Below, one piece after another: positions 52,791 to 63,954 of a DNA stretch of 64,000 nucleotides. Under the pieces are notes generated by a model. It was not told where the DNA came from and did not search any database. It saw nothing but the letters and a program-made list of their open reading frames with translations. Every line of letters starts with the position of its first letter. Within the stretch, counting starts at the first letter, position 1. A program made the translations under genes and the position numbers. Origin of the DNA: Hydractinia symbiolongicarpus (taxonomy: Eukaryota; Cnidaria; Hydrozoa; Anthoathecata; Hydractiniidae); the NCBI RefSeq assembly GCF_029227915.1, contig NC_079888.1, forward strand, positions 22,796,001 through 22,860,000, read 5' to 3'.

Positions 52791-53730
52791 CGTCTCATCA
52801 AAAATGAAAACATTTTTAAAAACTACAAGTCTTATGCGTTTTAGTGGTGAAAAAATAATTTAAAAAATCGTTCGGGAAATGAGTTTACTCCCTGGGTACT
52901 TTCTTTGTATACTTTTCACTATACGGGCCAAGCCCGGGATTTACGGGAAATCGCGGGTTTTCGTTTGCCGGCAATTAAACTTCTTTTATTCAGCGTCTCA
53001 TCAAAAATGAAAACATTTTTAAAAACTACAAGTCTTATGCGTTTTAGTGGTGAAAAAATAATTTAAAAAATCGTTCGGGAAATGAGATTACTCCCTGGGT
53101 ACTTTCTTTGTATACATTCGACTATACGGGCCAAGCCTAGGATTTACGGGAAATCGCGGGTTTTCGTTTGCCGACGATTAAACTTCTTTTATTCAGCGTC
53201 TCATCAAAAATGAAAACATTTTTGAAAACTACAAGTCTCATGCGTTTAGGGGTAAAAAAATAATATAAAAAATCGTTCGGGAAATGAGTTTACTCCCTGG
53301 GTACTTTCTTTGTATACTTTTGACTATACGGGCCAAGCCCGGGATTTACGGGAAATCGCGGGTTTTCGTTTGCCGGCAATTAAACTTCTTTTATTCAGCG
53401 TCTCATCAAAAATGAAAACATTTTTAAAAACAACAAGTCTTATGCGTTTTAGTGGTGAAAAAATAATTTAAAAAATCGTTCGGGAAATGAGATTACTCCC
53501 TGGGTACTTTCTTTGTATACATTCGACTATACGGGCCAAGCCCGGGATTTACGGGAAATCGCGGGTTTTCGTTTGCCGGCGATTAAACTTCTTTTATTCA
53601 GCGTCTCATCAAAAATGAAAACATTTTTGAAAACTACAAGTCTCATGCGTTTAGGGGAAAAAAAATAATATAAAAAATCGTTCGGGAAATGAAATTACTC
53701 CCTGGGTACTTTCTTTGTATACATTCGACT
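52791..53730 (+). repeat. Last monomers before the orientation switch
   Basis: About five monomers with GTTTAGGGG tails and GAGATTACTCCC heads. The final one has private changes (GTTTAGGGGAAAAAAAATAA and GAAATTACTCCC) and is cut off after CATTCGACT, roughly 40 bp into the unit. Confidence 0.75.
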
Positions 53731-53745
53731 TTCCAGAACCATTTT
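53716..53745. other. Tail-to-tail inversion junction in the array
   Basis: The sense array ends TATACATTCGACT at 53730, and the antisense array begins TTCCAGAACC at 53731. The join lies inside a monomer on both sides. Only one or two bases of microhomology are possible. The flanking monomers belong to different classes, so the two sides are not mirror images. Confidence 0.9.
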
Positions 53746-55219
53746 TTAAATTATTTTTTGACCACTAAAACGCATAAGACTTGTAGTTTTGAAAATGTTT
53801 TCATTTTTGATGAGACGCTGAATAAAAGAAGTTTAATCGCTGGCAAACGAAAACCCGCGATTTCCCGTAAATCCCGGGCTTGGCCCGTATAGTCAAAAGT
53901 ATACAAAGAAAGTACCCAGTGAGTAAACTCATTTCCCGAACGATTTTTTAAATTACTTTTTCACCACTAAAACGCATGAGACTTGTAGTTTTCAAAAATG
54001 TTTTCATTTTTGATGAGACGCTGAATAAAAGCAGTTTAATCGCCGGCAAACGAAATCCCGAGTTTGCCCGTAAATCCGGGGCTTGGCCCGTATAGTCGAA
54101 TGTATACAAAGAAAGTACCCAGGGAGTAAACTCATTTCCCGAACGATTTATTTTTTTTTTTTTCACCACTAAAACGCATGAGACTTGTAGTTTTCAAAAA
54201 TGATTTCATTTTTGATGAGACGCTGAATAAAAGAAGTTTAATCGCCGGCAAACGAAACCCGCGATTTCCCGTAAATCCCGGGCTTGGCCGTATAGTCAAA
54301 AGTATACAAAGAAAGTACCCAGGGAGTAAACTCATTTCCCGAACGATTTTTTAAATTACTTTTTCACCACTAAAACGCATGAGACTTGTAGTTTTCAAAA
54401 ATGTATTCATTTCTGATAAGACGCTGAATAAAAGAAGTTTAATCGCCGGCAAACGAAACCCGCGATTTCCCGTAAATCCCGGGCTTGTCCCGTATAGTCA
54501 AAAGTATACAAAGAAAGTACCCAGGGAGTAAACTCATTTCCCGAACGATTTTTTAAATTTTTTTTTCACCACTAAAACGCATGAGACTTGTAGTTTTCAA
54601 AAATGTTTTCATTTTTGATGAGACGCTTAATGAAAAAGGTTTAATCGGCGGAAAACGAAAACCCGCGATTTCCCGTAAATCCCGGGCTTGGCCCGTATAG
54701 TCGAATGTATACAAAGAAAGTACCCTGTGAGTAAACTCATTTCCAGAACGATTTTTTAAATTATTTTTTCACCACTAAAACGCATGAGACTTGTAGTTTT
54801 CAAAAATGTTTTCATTTCTGATAAGACGCTGAATAAAAGAAGTTTAATCGCCGGCAAACGAAACCCGCGATTTCCCGTAAATCCCGGGCTTGGCCCGTAT
54901 AGTCAAAAGTATACAAAGAAAGTACCCAGGGAGTAAACTCATTTCCCGAACGATTTTTTAAATTACTTTTTCACCACTAAAACGCATGAGACTTGTAGTT
55001 TTTAAAAATGTTTTCATTTTTGATGAGACGCTGAATAAAAGAAGTTTAATCGCCGGCAAACGAAAACCCGCGATTTCCCGTAAATCCCGGGCTTGGCCCG
55101 TATAGTCAAAAGTATACAAAGAAAGTACCCAGGGAGTAAACTCATTTCCCGAACGATTTTTTAAATTTTTTTTTTCACCACTAAAACGCATGAGACTTGT
55201 AGTTTTCAAAAATGTTTTC
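53731..55219 (-). repeat. First inverted monomers, irregular
   Basis: About seven monomers. The one touching the junction has several private bases (AGAACCATTTT, TTTTTGACCAC, GTTTTGAAAATG, AATCGCTGGC). The next ones include an ATCCGGGGCTTGG monomer near 54074, a 13-T tract near 54151 and one CATTAAG-class monomer near 54627. No clear HOR. Confidence 0.7.
54151..54163. repeat. T13 tract replacing the AT-rich tail
   Basis: The usual TTTTTTAAATTATTTTTTCACC here reads TTTATTTTTTTTTTTTTC: the central AAATTA is lost or overwritten by T. Replication slippage in the A/T-rich tail is the simplest explanation. Confidence 0.7.
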
Positions 55220-56574
55220 ATTTTTGATAAGACGCTGAATAAAAGAAGTTTAATCGCCGGCAAACGAAACCCGCGATTTCCCGTAAATCCCGGGCTTGGC
55301 CCGTATAGTCAAAAGTATACAAAGAAAGTACCCAGGGAGTAAACTCATTTCCCGAACGATTTTTTAAATTAATTTTTCACCACTAAAACGCATGAGACTT
55401 GTAGTTTTTAAAAATGTTTTCATTTTTGATGAGGCGCTGAATAAAAGCAGTTTAATCGACGGCAAACGAAATCCCGCGATTTCCCGTAAATCCGGGGCTT
55501 GGCCCGTATAGTCGAATGTATACAAAGAAAGTACCCAGGGAGTAAACTCATTTCTCGAACGATTTTTTAATTTTTTTTTTCGTCACTAAAACGCATGAGA
55601 CTTGTAGTTTTCAAAAATGTTTTCATTTTTGATGAGACGCTGAATAAAAGCAGTTTAATCACCGGCAAACGAAAACCTGCGATTTCCCTAAATCCCGGAC
55701 TCGGACCGTATAGTCAAAAGTATACAAAGAAAGTACCCAGGGAGTAAACTCATTTCCAGAACGATTTTTTTAATTATTTTTTCACCACTAAAACGCATAA
55801 GACTTGTAGTTTTTAAAAATGTTTTCATTTTTGATGAGACGCTGAATAAAAGAAGTTTAGTCGCCGGCAAACGAAAACCCGCGATTTCCCGTAAATCCCG
55901 GACTCGACCCGTATAGTCAAAAGTATACAAAGAAAGTACCCAGGGAGTAAACTCATTTCATGAACGATTTTTTATATTATTTTTTTACCACTAAACGCAT
56001 GAGACTTGTAGTTTTCACAAATATTTTCATATTTGATGGGACGCTGAATAAAAGCAGTTTAATCGCCGGCAAACGAAAATCCGCGATTTCCCGTAAATCC
56101 CGGACTCGGCCCGTATAGTCAAAAGTATACAAAGAAAGTACCCAGGGATTAAACTCATTTCCCGAACGATTTTTTAAATTATTTTTTCACCACTAAAACG
56201 CATGAGACTTGTAGTTTTTAAAAATGTTTTCATTTTTGATGAGACGCTGAATAAAAGAAGTTTAATCGCCGGCAAACGAAAACCTGCGATTTCCCGTAAA
56301 TCCTGGACTCGGCCGGTATAGTCAAAAGTGTACAAAGAAAGTACCCAGGGAGTAAACTCATTTCCCAAACGATTTTTTAAATTATTATTTCACCACTAAA
56401 ACGCATGAGACTTGTAGTTTTCAAGAATGTTTTCATTTTTGATGAGACGCTGAATAAAAGAAGTTTAATCGCCGGCAAACGAAAACCCGCGATTTCACGT
56501 AAATCCCGGCTTGGCCCGTATAGTCAAAAGTATACAAAGAAAGTACCCAGGGAGTAAACTCATTTCCCGAACGA

Positions 56575-58000
56575 TTTTTTAAATTATTTTTGCACCACTA
56601 AAACGCATGAGACTTGTAGTTTTCAAAAATGGTTTCATTTTTGATGAGACGCTGAATAAAAGCAGTTTAATCGCCGGCAAACGAAAACCTGCGATTTCCC
56701 TAAATCCCGGACTCGGCCTGTATAGTAAAAGGTATACAAAGAAAGTACCAAGGGAGTAAACTCATTTCCAGAACGATTTTTTAAATTACTTTTTCACCAC
56801 TAAAGCGCATGAGACTTGTAGTTTTCAAAAATGTTTTCATTTTTGATGAGACGCTGAATAAAAGCAGTTTAATCGCCGGCAAACTAAATCCCGCGTTTGC
56901 CCGTAAATCCGGGGCTTGGCCCGTATAGACGAATGTATACAAAGAAAGTACCCAGGGAGTAAACTCATTTCCCGAACGATTTTTTTTTTTTTTTTTTTCA
57001 CCACTAAAACGCATGAGACTTGTAGTTTTCAAAAATGTTTTCATTTTTGATGAGACGCTGAATAAAAGCAGTTTAATCGCCGGCAAACGAAAACCTGCGA
57101 TTTCCCTAAATCCCGGACTCGGCCCGTATAGTCAAAAGTATACAAAGAAAGTACCCAGGGAGTAAACTCATTTCCAGAAGGATTTTTTAAATTATTTTTT
57201 CACCACTAAAACTCATAAGACTTGTAGTTTTTAAAAATGTTTTCATTTTTGATGAGACGCTGAATAAAAGAAGTTTAATCGCCGGCAAACGAAAACCCGC
57301 GATTTCCCGTAAATCCCGGGCTTGGCCCGTATAGTCAAAAGTATACAAAGAAAGTACCCAGGGAGTAAACTCATTTCCCGAACGATTTTTTAAATTTTTT
57401 TTTCACCACTAAAACGCATGAGACTTGTAGTTTTCAAAAATGTTTTCATTTTTGATGAGACGCTTAATGAAAGAGATTTAATCGGCGGAAAACGAAAACC
57501 CGCGATTTCCCGTTAATCCCGGGCTTGGCCCGTATAGTCGAATGTATACAAAGAAAGTACCCTGTGAGTAAACTCATTTCCAGAACGATTTTTTAAATTA
57601 TTTTTTCACCACTAAAACGCATGAGAATTGTAGTTTTCAAAAATGTTTTCATTTTTGATGAGACGCTGAATAAAAGCAGTTTAATCGCCGGCAAACGAAA
57701 ACCTGCGATTTCCCTAAATCCCGGACTCGGCCCGTATAGTCAAAAGTATACAAAGAAAGTACCCAGGGAGTAAACTCATTTCCAGAAGGATTTTTTAAAT
57801 TATTTTTTCACCACTAAAACTCATAAGACTTGTAGTTTTTAAAAATGTTTACATTTTTGATGAGACGCTGAATAAAAGAAGTTTAATCGACGGCAAACGA
57901 AAACCCGCGATTTCCCGTAAATCCCGGGCTTGGCCCGTATAGTCAAAAGTATACAAAGAAAGTACCCAGGGAGTAAACTCATTTCCCGAACGATTTTTTA
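56575..58000 (-). repeat. Block between HOR copies, partly duplicated at 61.2-62.5 kb
   Basis: AAATTATTTTTGCACC at 56581 recurs at 61241 (4660 bp). The long T-tract monomer near 56980 recurs near 61640, and ATCGGCGG at 57481 recurs at 61735 (4254 bp), so the second copy lacks two monomers. Within the block, the CCAGAAGGATTTT plus AAAACTCATAAG monomer occurs twice, near 57174 and 57784. Confidence 0.8.
56980..56998. repeat. T19 tract replacing the AT-rich tail
   Basis: A pure run of 19 T between CGAACGA and CACCACT, where other monomers have T6, AAATTA and T5-6. It is the longest homopolymer I saw in the window, and is shared with the duplicated monomer at 61640. Confidence 0.85.
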
Positions 58001-60419
58001 AATTTTTTTTTCACCACTAAAACGCATGAGACTTGTAGTTTTCAAAAATGTTTTAATTTTTGATAAGAGGCTGAATAAAAGAAGTTTAATCGCCGGCAAA
58101 CGAAAACCCGCGATTTCCCGTAAATCCCGGGCTTGGCCCGTATAGTCAAAAGTATACAAAGAAAGTACCCAGGGAGTAAATTCATTTCCCGAACGATTTT
58201 TTAAATTAATTTTTCACCACTAAAACGCATGAGACTTGTAGTTTTTAAAAATGTTTTCATTTTTGATGAGGCGCTGAATAAAAGCAGTTTAATCGACGGC
58301 AAACGAAATCCCGCGATTTCCCGTAAATCCGGGGCTTTGCCCGTATAGTCGAATGTATACAAAGAAAGTACCCAGGGAGTAAACTCATTTCTCGAACGAT
58401 TTTTTAATTTTTTTTTTCGTCACTAAAACGCATGAGACTTGTAGTTTTCAAAAATGTTTTCATTTTTGATGAGACGCTGAATAAAAGCAGTTTAATCGCC
58501 GGCAAACGAAAACCTGCGATTTCCCTAAATCCTGGACTCGGACCGTATAGTCAAAAGTATACAAAGAAAGTACCCAGGGAGTAAACTCATTTCCAGAACG
58601 ATTTTTTTAATTATTTTTTCACCACTAAAACGCATAAGACTTGTAGTTTTTAAAAATGTTTTCATTTTTGATGAGACGCTGAATAAAAGAAGTTTAGTCG
58701 CCGGCAAACGAAAACCCGCGATTTCCCGTAAATCCCGGACTCGGCCCGTATAGTCAAAAGTATACAAAGAAAGTACCCAGGGAGTAAACTCATTTCATGA
58801 ACGATTTTTTATATTATTTTTTTACCAGTAAACGCATGAGACTTGTAGTTTTCAAAAATATTTTCATATTTGATGGGACGCTGAATAAAAGCAGTTTAAT
58901 CGCCGGCAAACGAAATTCCGCGATTTCCCGTAAATCCCGGACACGGCCCGTATAGTCAAAAGTATACAAAGAAAGTACCCAGGGATTAAACTCATTTCCC
59001 GAACGATTTTTTAAATTATTTTTTCACCACTAAAACGCATGAGACTTGTAGTTTTTAAAAATGTTTTCATTTTTGATGAGACGCTGAATAAAAGAAGTTT
59101 AATCGCCGGCAAACGAAAACCTGCGATTTCCCGTAAATCCTGGACTCGGCCGGTATAGTCCAAAGTGTACAAAGAAAGTACCCAGGGAGTAAACTCATTT
59201 CCCAAACGATTTTTTAAATTATTATTTCACCACTAAAACGCATGAGACTTGTAGTTTTCAAGAATGTTTTCATTTTTGATGAGACGCTGAATAAAAGAAG
59301 TTTAATCGCCGGCAAACGAAAACCCGCGATTTCACGTAAATCCCGGCTTGGCCCGTATAGTCAAAAGTATACAAAGAAAGTACCCAGGGAGTAAACTCAT
59401 TTCCCGAACGATTTTTTAAATTTTTTTTTCACCACTAAAACGCATGAGACTTGTAGTTTTCAAAAATGTTTTCATTTTTGATAAGAGGCTGAATAAAAGA
59501 AGTTTAATCGCCGGCAAACGAAAACCCGCGATTTCCCGTAAATCCCGGGCTTGGCCCGTATAGTCAAAAGTATACAAAGAAAGTACCCAGGGAGTAAACT
59601 CATTTCCCGAACGATTTTTTAAATTAATTTTTCACCACTAAAACGCATGAGACTTGTAGTTTTTAAAAATGTTTTCATTTTTGATGAGGCGCTGAATAAA
59701 AGCAGTTTAATCGACGGCAAACGAAATCCCGCGATTTCCCGTAAATCCGGGGCTTGGCCCGTATAGTCGAATGTATACAAAGAAAGTACCCAGGGAGTAA
59801 ACTCATTTTTCGAACGATTTTTTAATTTTTTTTTTCGTCACTAAAACGCATGAGACTTGTAGTTTTCAAAAATGTTTTCATTTTTGATGAGACGCTGAAT
59901 AAAAGCAGTTTATTCGCCGGCAAACGAAAACCTGCGATTTCTCTAAATCCCGGACTCGGACCGTATAGTCAAAAGTTTACAAAGAAAGTACCCAGGGAGT
60001 AAACTCATTTCCAGAACGATTTTTTTAATTATTTTTTCACCACTAAAACGCATAAGACTTGTAGTTTTTAAAAATGTTTTCATTTTTGATGAGACGCTGA
60101 ATAAAAGAAGTTTAGTCGCCGGCAAACGAAAACCCGCGATTTCCCGTAAATCCCGGACTCGGCCCGTATAGTCAAAAGTATACAAAGAAAGTACCCAGGG
60201 AGTAAACTCATTTCATGAACGATTTTTTATATTATTTTTTTACCACTAAACGCATGAGACTTGTAGTTTTCAAAAATATTTTCATATTTGATGGGACGCT
60301 GAATAAAAGCAGTTTAATCGCCGGCAAACGAAAATCCGCGATTTCCCGTAAATCCCGGACTCGGCCCGTATAGTCAAAAGTATACAAAGAAAGTACCCAG
60401 GGATTAAACTCATTTCCCG

Positions 60420-61230
60420 AACGATTTTTTAAATTATTTTTTCACCACTAAAACGCATGAGACTTGTAGTTTTTAAAAATGTTTTCATTTTTGATGAGAC
60501 GATGAATAAAAGAAGTTTAATCGCCGGCAAACGAAAACCTGCGATTTCCCGTAAATCCTGGACTCGGCCGGTATAGTCAAAAGTGTACAAAGAAAGTACC
60601 CAGGGAGTAAACTCATTTCCCAAACGATTTTTTAAATTATTATTTCACCACTAAAACGCATGAGACTTGTAGTTTTCAAGAATGTTTTCATTTTTGATGA
60701 GACGCTGAATAAAAGAAGTTTAATCGCCGGCAAACGAAAACCCGCGATTTCACGTAAATCCCGGCTTGGCCCGTATAGTCAAAAGTATACAAAGAAAGTA
60801 CCCAGGGAGTAAACGCATTTCCCGAACGATTTTTTAAATTATTTTTTCACCACTAAAACGCATGAGACTTGTAGTTTTTAAAAATGTTTTCATTTTTGAT
60901 GAGACGATGAATAAAAGAAGTTTAATCGCCGGCAAACGAAAACCTGCGATTTCCCGTAAATCCTGGACTCGGCCGGTATAGTCAAAAGTGTACAAAGAAA
61001 GTACCCAGGGAGTAAACTCATTTCCCAAACGATTTTTTAAATTATTATTTCACCACTAAAACGCATGAGACTTGTAGTTTTCAAGAATGTTTTCATTTTT
61101 GATGAGACGCTGAATAAAAGAAGTTTAATCGCCGGCAAACGAAAACCCGCGATTTCACGTAAATCCCGGCTTGGCCCGTATAGTCAAAAGTATACAAAGA
61201 AAGTACCCAGGGAGTAAACGCATTTCCCGA
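60420..61230 (-). repeat. 2-monomer tandem duplication (405 bp)
   Basis: Two adjacent copies share the private GAGACGATGAATAAAAG (60506 and 60911 region), GTAAACGCATTTCCC (60811 and 61216 region) and CGCGATTTCACG variants, all 405 bp apart. This is among the youngest-looking events in the inverted arm. Confidence 0.8.
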
Positions 61231-61234
61231 ACGA

Positions 61235-62460
61235 TTTTTTAAATTATTTTTGCACCACTAAAACGCATGAGACTTGTAGTTTTCAAAAATGGTTTCATTT
61301 TTGATGAGACGCTGAATAAAAGCAGTTTAATCGCCGGCAAACGAAAACCTGCGATTTCCCTAAATCCCGGACTCGGCCTGTATAGTAAAAGGTATACAAA
61401 GAAAGTACCAAGGGAGTAAACTCATTTCCAGAACGATTTTTTAAATTACTTTTTCACCACTAAAGCGCATGAGACTTGTAGTTTTCAAAAATGTTTTCAT
61501 TTTTGATGAGACGCTGAATAAAAGCAGTTTAATCGCCGGCAAACGAAATCCCGCGTTTGCCCGTAAATCCGGGGCTTGGCCCGTATAGGCGAATGTATAC
61601 AAAGAAAGTACCCAGGGAGTAAACTCATTTCCCGAACGATTTTTTTTTTTTTTTTTTCACCACTAAAACGCATGAGACTTGTAGTTTTCAAAAATGTTTT
61701 CATTTTTGATGAGACGCTTAATGAAAGAGGTTTAATCGGCGGAAAACGAAAACCCGCGATTTCCCGTTAATCCCGGGCTTGGCCCGTATAGTCGAATGTA
61801 TACAAAGAAAGTACCCTGTAAGTAAACTCATTTCCAGAACGATTTTTTGAATTATTTTTTCACCACTAAAACGCATGAGAATTGTAGTTTTCAAATATGT
61901 TTTCATTTTTGATGAGACGCTGAATAAAAGCAGTTTAATCGCCGGCAAACGAAAACCTGCGATTTCCCTAAATCCCGGACTCGGCCCGTATAGTCAAAAG
62001 TATACAAAGAAAGTACCCAGGGAGTAAACTCATTTCCAGAAGGATTTTTTAAATTATTTTTTCACCACTAAAACTCATAAGACTTGTAGTTTTTAAAAAT
62101 GTTTTCATTTTTGATGAGACGCTGAATAAAAGAAGTTTAATCGCCGGCAAACGAAAACCCGCGATTTCCCGTAAATCCCAGGCTTGGCCCGTATAGTCAA
62201 AAGTATACAAAGAAAGTACCCAGGGAGTAAACTCATTTCCCGAACGATTTTTTAAATTTTTTTTTCAACACTAAAACGCATGAGACTTGTAGTTTTCAAG
62301 AATGTTTTCATTTTTGATGAGACGCTTAATGAAAGAGGTTTAATCGGCGGAAAACTAAAACCCGCGATTTCCCGTTAATCCCGGGCTTGGCCCGTATAGT
62401 CGAATGTATAAAAAGAAAGTACCCTGTGAGTAAACTCATTTCCCGAACGATTTTTTAATT
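61235..62460 (-). repeat. Second copy of the 56.6-57.8 kb block
   Basis: Collinear with the T-tract, CATTAAG-class and CCAGAAGG monomers near 56.6-57.8 kb, with two monomers missing. ATCGGCGG recurs once more at 62343, 608 bp (3 monomers) after 61735. Confidence 0.8.
61640..61657. repeat. T18 tract, copy of the tract at 56980
   Basis: A run of 18 T in the equivalent monomer 4660 bp downstream. The one-base difference from the first tract is what slippage after duplication, or sequencing error in a homopolymer, would give. Confidence 0.85.
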
Positions 62461-63240
62461 TTTTTTTTCGTCACTAAAACGCATGAGACTTGTAGTTTTT
62501 AAAAATGTTTTCATTTTTGATGAGACGCTGAATAAAAGAAGTTTAATCGCCGGCAAACGAAAACCCGCGATTTCCCGTAAATCCCGGGCTTGGCCCGTAT
62601 AGTCAAAAGTATACAAAGAAAGTACCCTGTGAGTAAACTCATTTCCAGAACGATTTTTTAAATTATTTTTTCACCAATAAAACGCATGAGAATTGTAGTT
62701 TTCAAAAATGTTTTCATTTTTGATGAGACGCTGAATAAAAGCAGTTTAATCGCCGGCAAACGAAAACCTGCGATTTCCCTAAATCCCGGACTTGGCCCGT
62801 ATAGTCAAAAGTATACAAAGAAAGTACCCAGGGAGTAAACTCATTTCCAGAAGGATTTTTTAAATTATTTTTTCACCACTAAAACTCATAAGACTTGTAG
62901 TTTTTAAAAATGTTTACATTTTTGATGAGACGCTGAATAAAAGAAGTTTAATCGCCGGCAAACGAAAACCCGCGATTTCCCGTAAATCCCGGGCTTGGCC
63001 CGTATAGTCTAAAGTATACAAAGAAAGTACCCAGGGAGTAAACTCATTTCCCGAACGATTTTTTAAATTTTTTTTTCACCACTAAAACGCATGAGACTTG
63101 TAGTTTTCAAAAATGTTTTCATTTTTGATAAGACGCTGAATAAAAGAAGTTTAATCGCCGGCAAACGAAAACCCGCGATTTCCCGTAAATCCCGGGCTTG
63201 GCCCGTATAGTCAAAAGTATACAAAGAAAGTACCCAGGGA
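62461..63240 (-). repeat. Ordinary inverted monomers
   Basis: About four monomers. A further CCAGAAGG / AAAACTCATAAG monomer near 62849 lies 811 bp after the one at 62038. Nothing except satellite is visible. Confidence 0.65.
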
Positions 63241-63360
63241 GTAAACTCATTTCCCGAACGGCAAACGAAAACCCGCGATTTCCCGTAAATCCCGGCTTGG
63301 CCCGTATAGTCAAAAGTATACAAAGAAGGTACCCAGGGAGTAAACTCATTTCCCGAACGA
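63241..63360 (-). repeat. Half-monomer with a roughly 104-bp internal deletion
   Basis: TTCCCGAACG at 63251-63260 runs directly into GCAAACGAAAACCC, skipping the AT-rich tail, dyad and CATGAGAC segment. From CGAACG at 63255 to the next CGAACG at 63354 is only 99 bp. A CG dinucleotide shared by both deletion ends is a possible microhomology. The same truncated unit recurs near 63961. Confidence 0.85.
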
Positions 63361-63954
63361 TTTTTTAAATTATTTTTTCACCACTAAAACGCATGAGACT
63401 TGTAGTTTTCAAAATTGTTTTCATTTTTGATGAGACGCTGAATAAAAGAAGTTTAATCGCCGGCAAACGAAAACCCGCGATTTCCCGTAAATCCCGGCTT
63501 GGCCCGTAAAGTCAAAAGTATACAAAGAAAGTACCCAGGGAGTAAACTCATTTCCCGAACGATTTTTTAAATTATTTTTTCAACACTAAAACGCATGAGA
63601 CTTGTAGTTTTCAAAAATGTTTTCATTTTTGATGGGACGCTGAATAAAAGAAGTTTAATCGCCGGCAAACGAAAATCTGCGATTTCCCGTAAATCCCGGT
63701 CTTGGCCCGTATAGTCAAAAGTATACAAAGAAAGTACCCAGGGAGTAAACACATTTCCCGAACGATTTTTTATATTATTTTTTTACCACTAAACGCATGA
63801 GACTTGTAGTTTTCAATAATATTTTCATATTTGATGGGACGCTGAATAAAAGAAGTTTAATCGCCGGCAAACGAAAATCTGCGATTTCCCGTAAATCCCG
63901 GACTCGGCCCGTATAGTCAAAAGTATACAAAGAAAGTACCCAGGGAGTAAACTC

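Larger units (their letters stand above)
1..53730 (+). repeat. Satellite array, sense arm (about 265 tandem 203-bp monomers)
   Basis: Uninterrupted head-to-tail tandem array. Landmarks recur about every 202-204 bp throughout: a GAGTTTACTCCCTGGG segment, a GTATAC palindrome, a CGGG-rich block, the GCCGGCGATTAAAC segment, an A/T dyad and an AT-rich tail ending ATCGTTCGGG. Monomers differ by linked substitutions and single-base indels, so the array is diverged enough to show higher-order structure. There is no gene or unique DNA between monomers. The left end starts inside a monomer, so the array continues beyond the window. The orientation label is arbitrary. This is eukaryotic satellite DNA; the family is not one I recognise, and the chromosomal location is inference only. 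Confidence 0.98.
55220..60810 (-). repeat. 7-monomer HOR (1418 bp), three copies around an inserted block
   Basis: Copies lie at about 55.22-56.57, 58.06-59.40 and 59.48-60.81 kb. The second and third are adjacent (TGATAAGAGG at 58061 and 59479, 1418 bp apart). The first is 2837 bp from the second (markers at 55688 and 58525; 56174 and 59011), exactly two HOR lengths. Each copy contains a CGTCACTAAAACGC monomer, a monomer with an extra T in GATTTTTTTAATT, a CCCATC-class monomer and a monomer with GTATAGTCAAAAGTGTAC or a close variant. Confidence 0.85.

Noticed and set aside
53700-53760. Long-read fold-back (palindromic chimera) as the cause of the inversion
   Set aside because: The right side is not the mirror of the left: monomer classes and private variants differ, and the inverted arm has its own 7-monomer HOR. 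An assembly join between unrelated reads cannot be excluded from sequence alone.
53689-53892. Open frame spanning the inversion junction
   Set aside because: A chance fusion of a sense and an antisense monomer; no supporting features.
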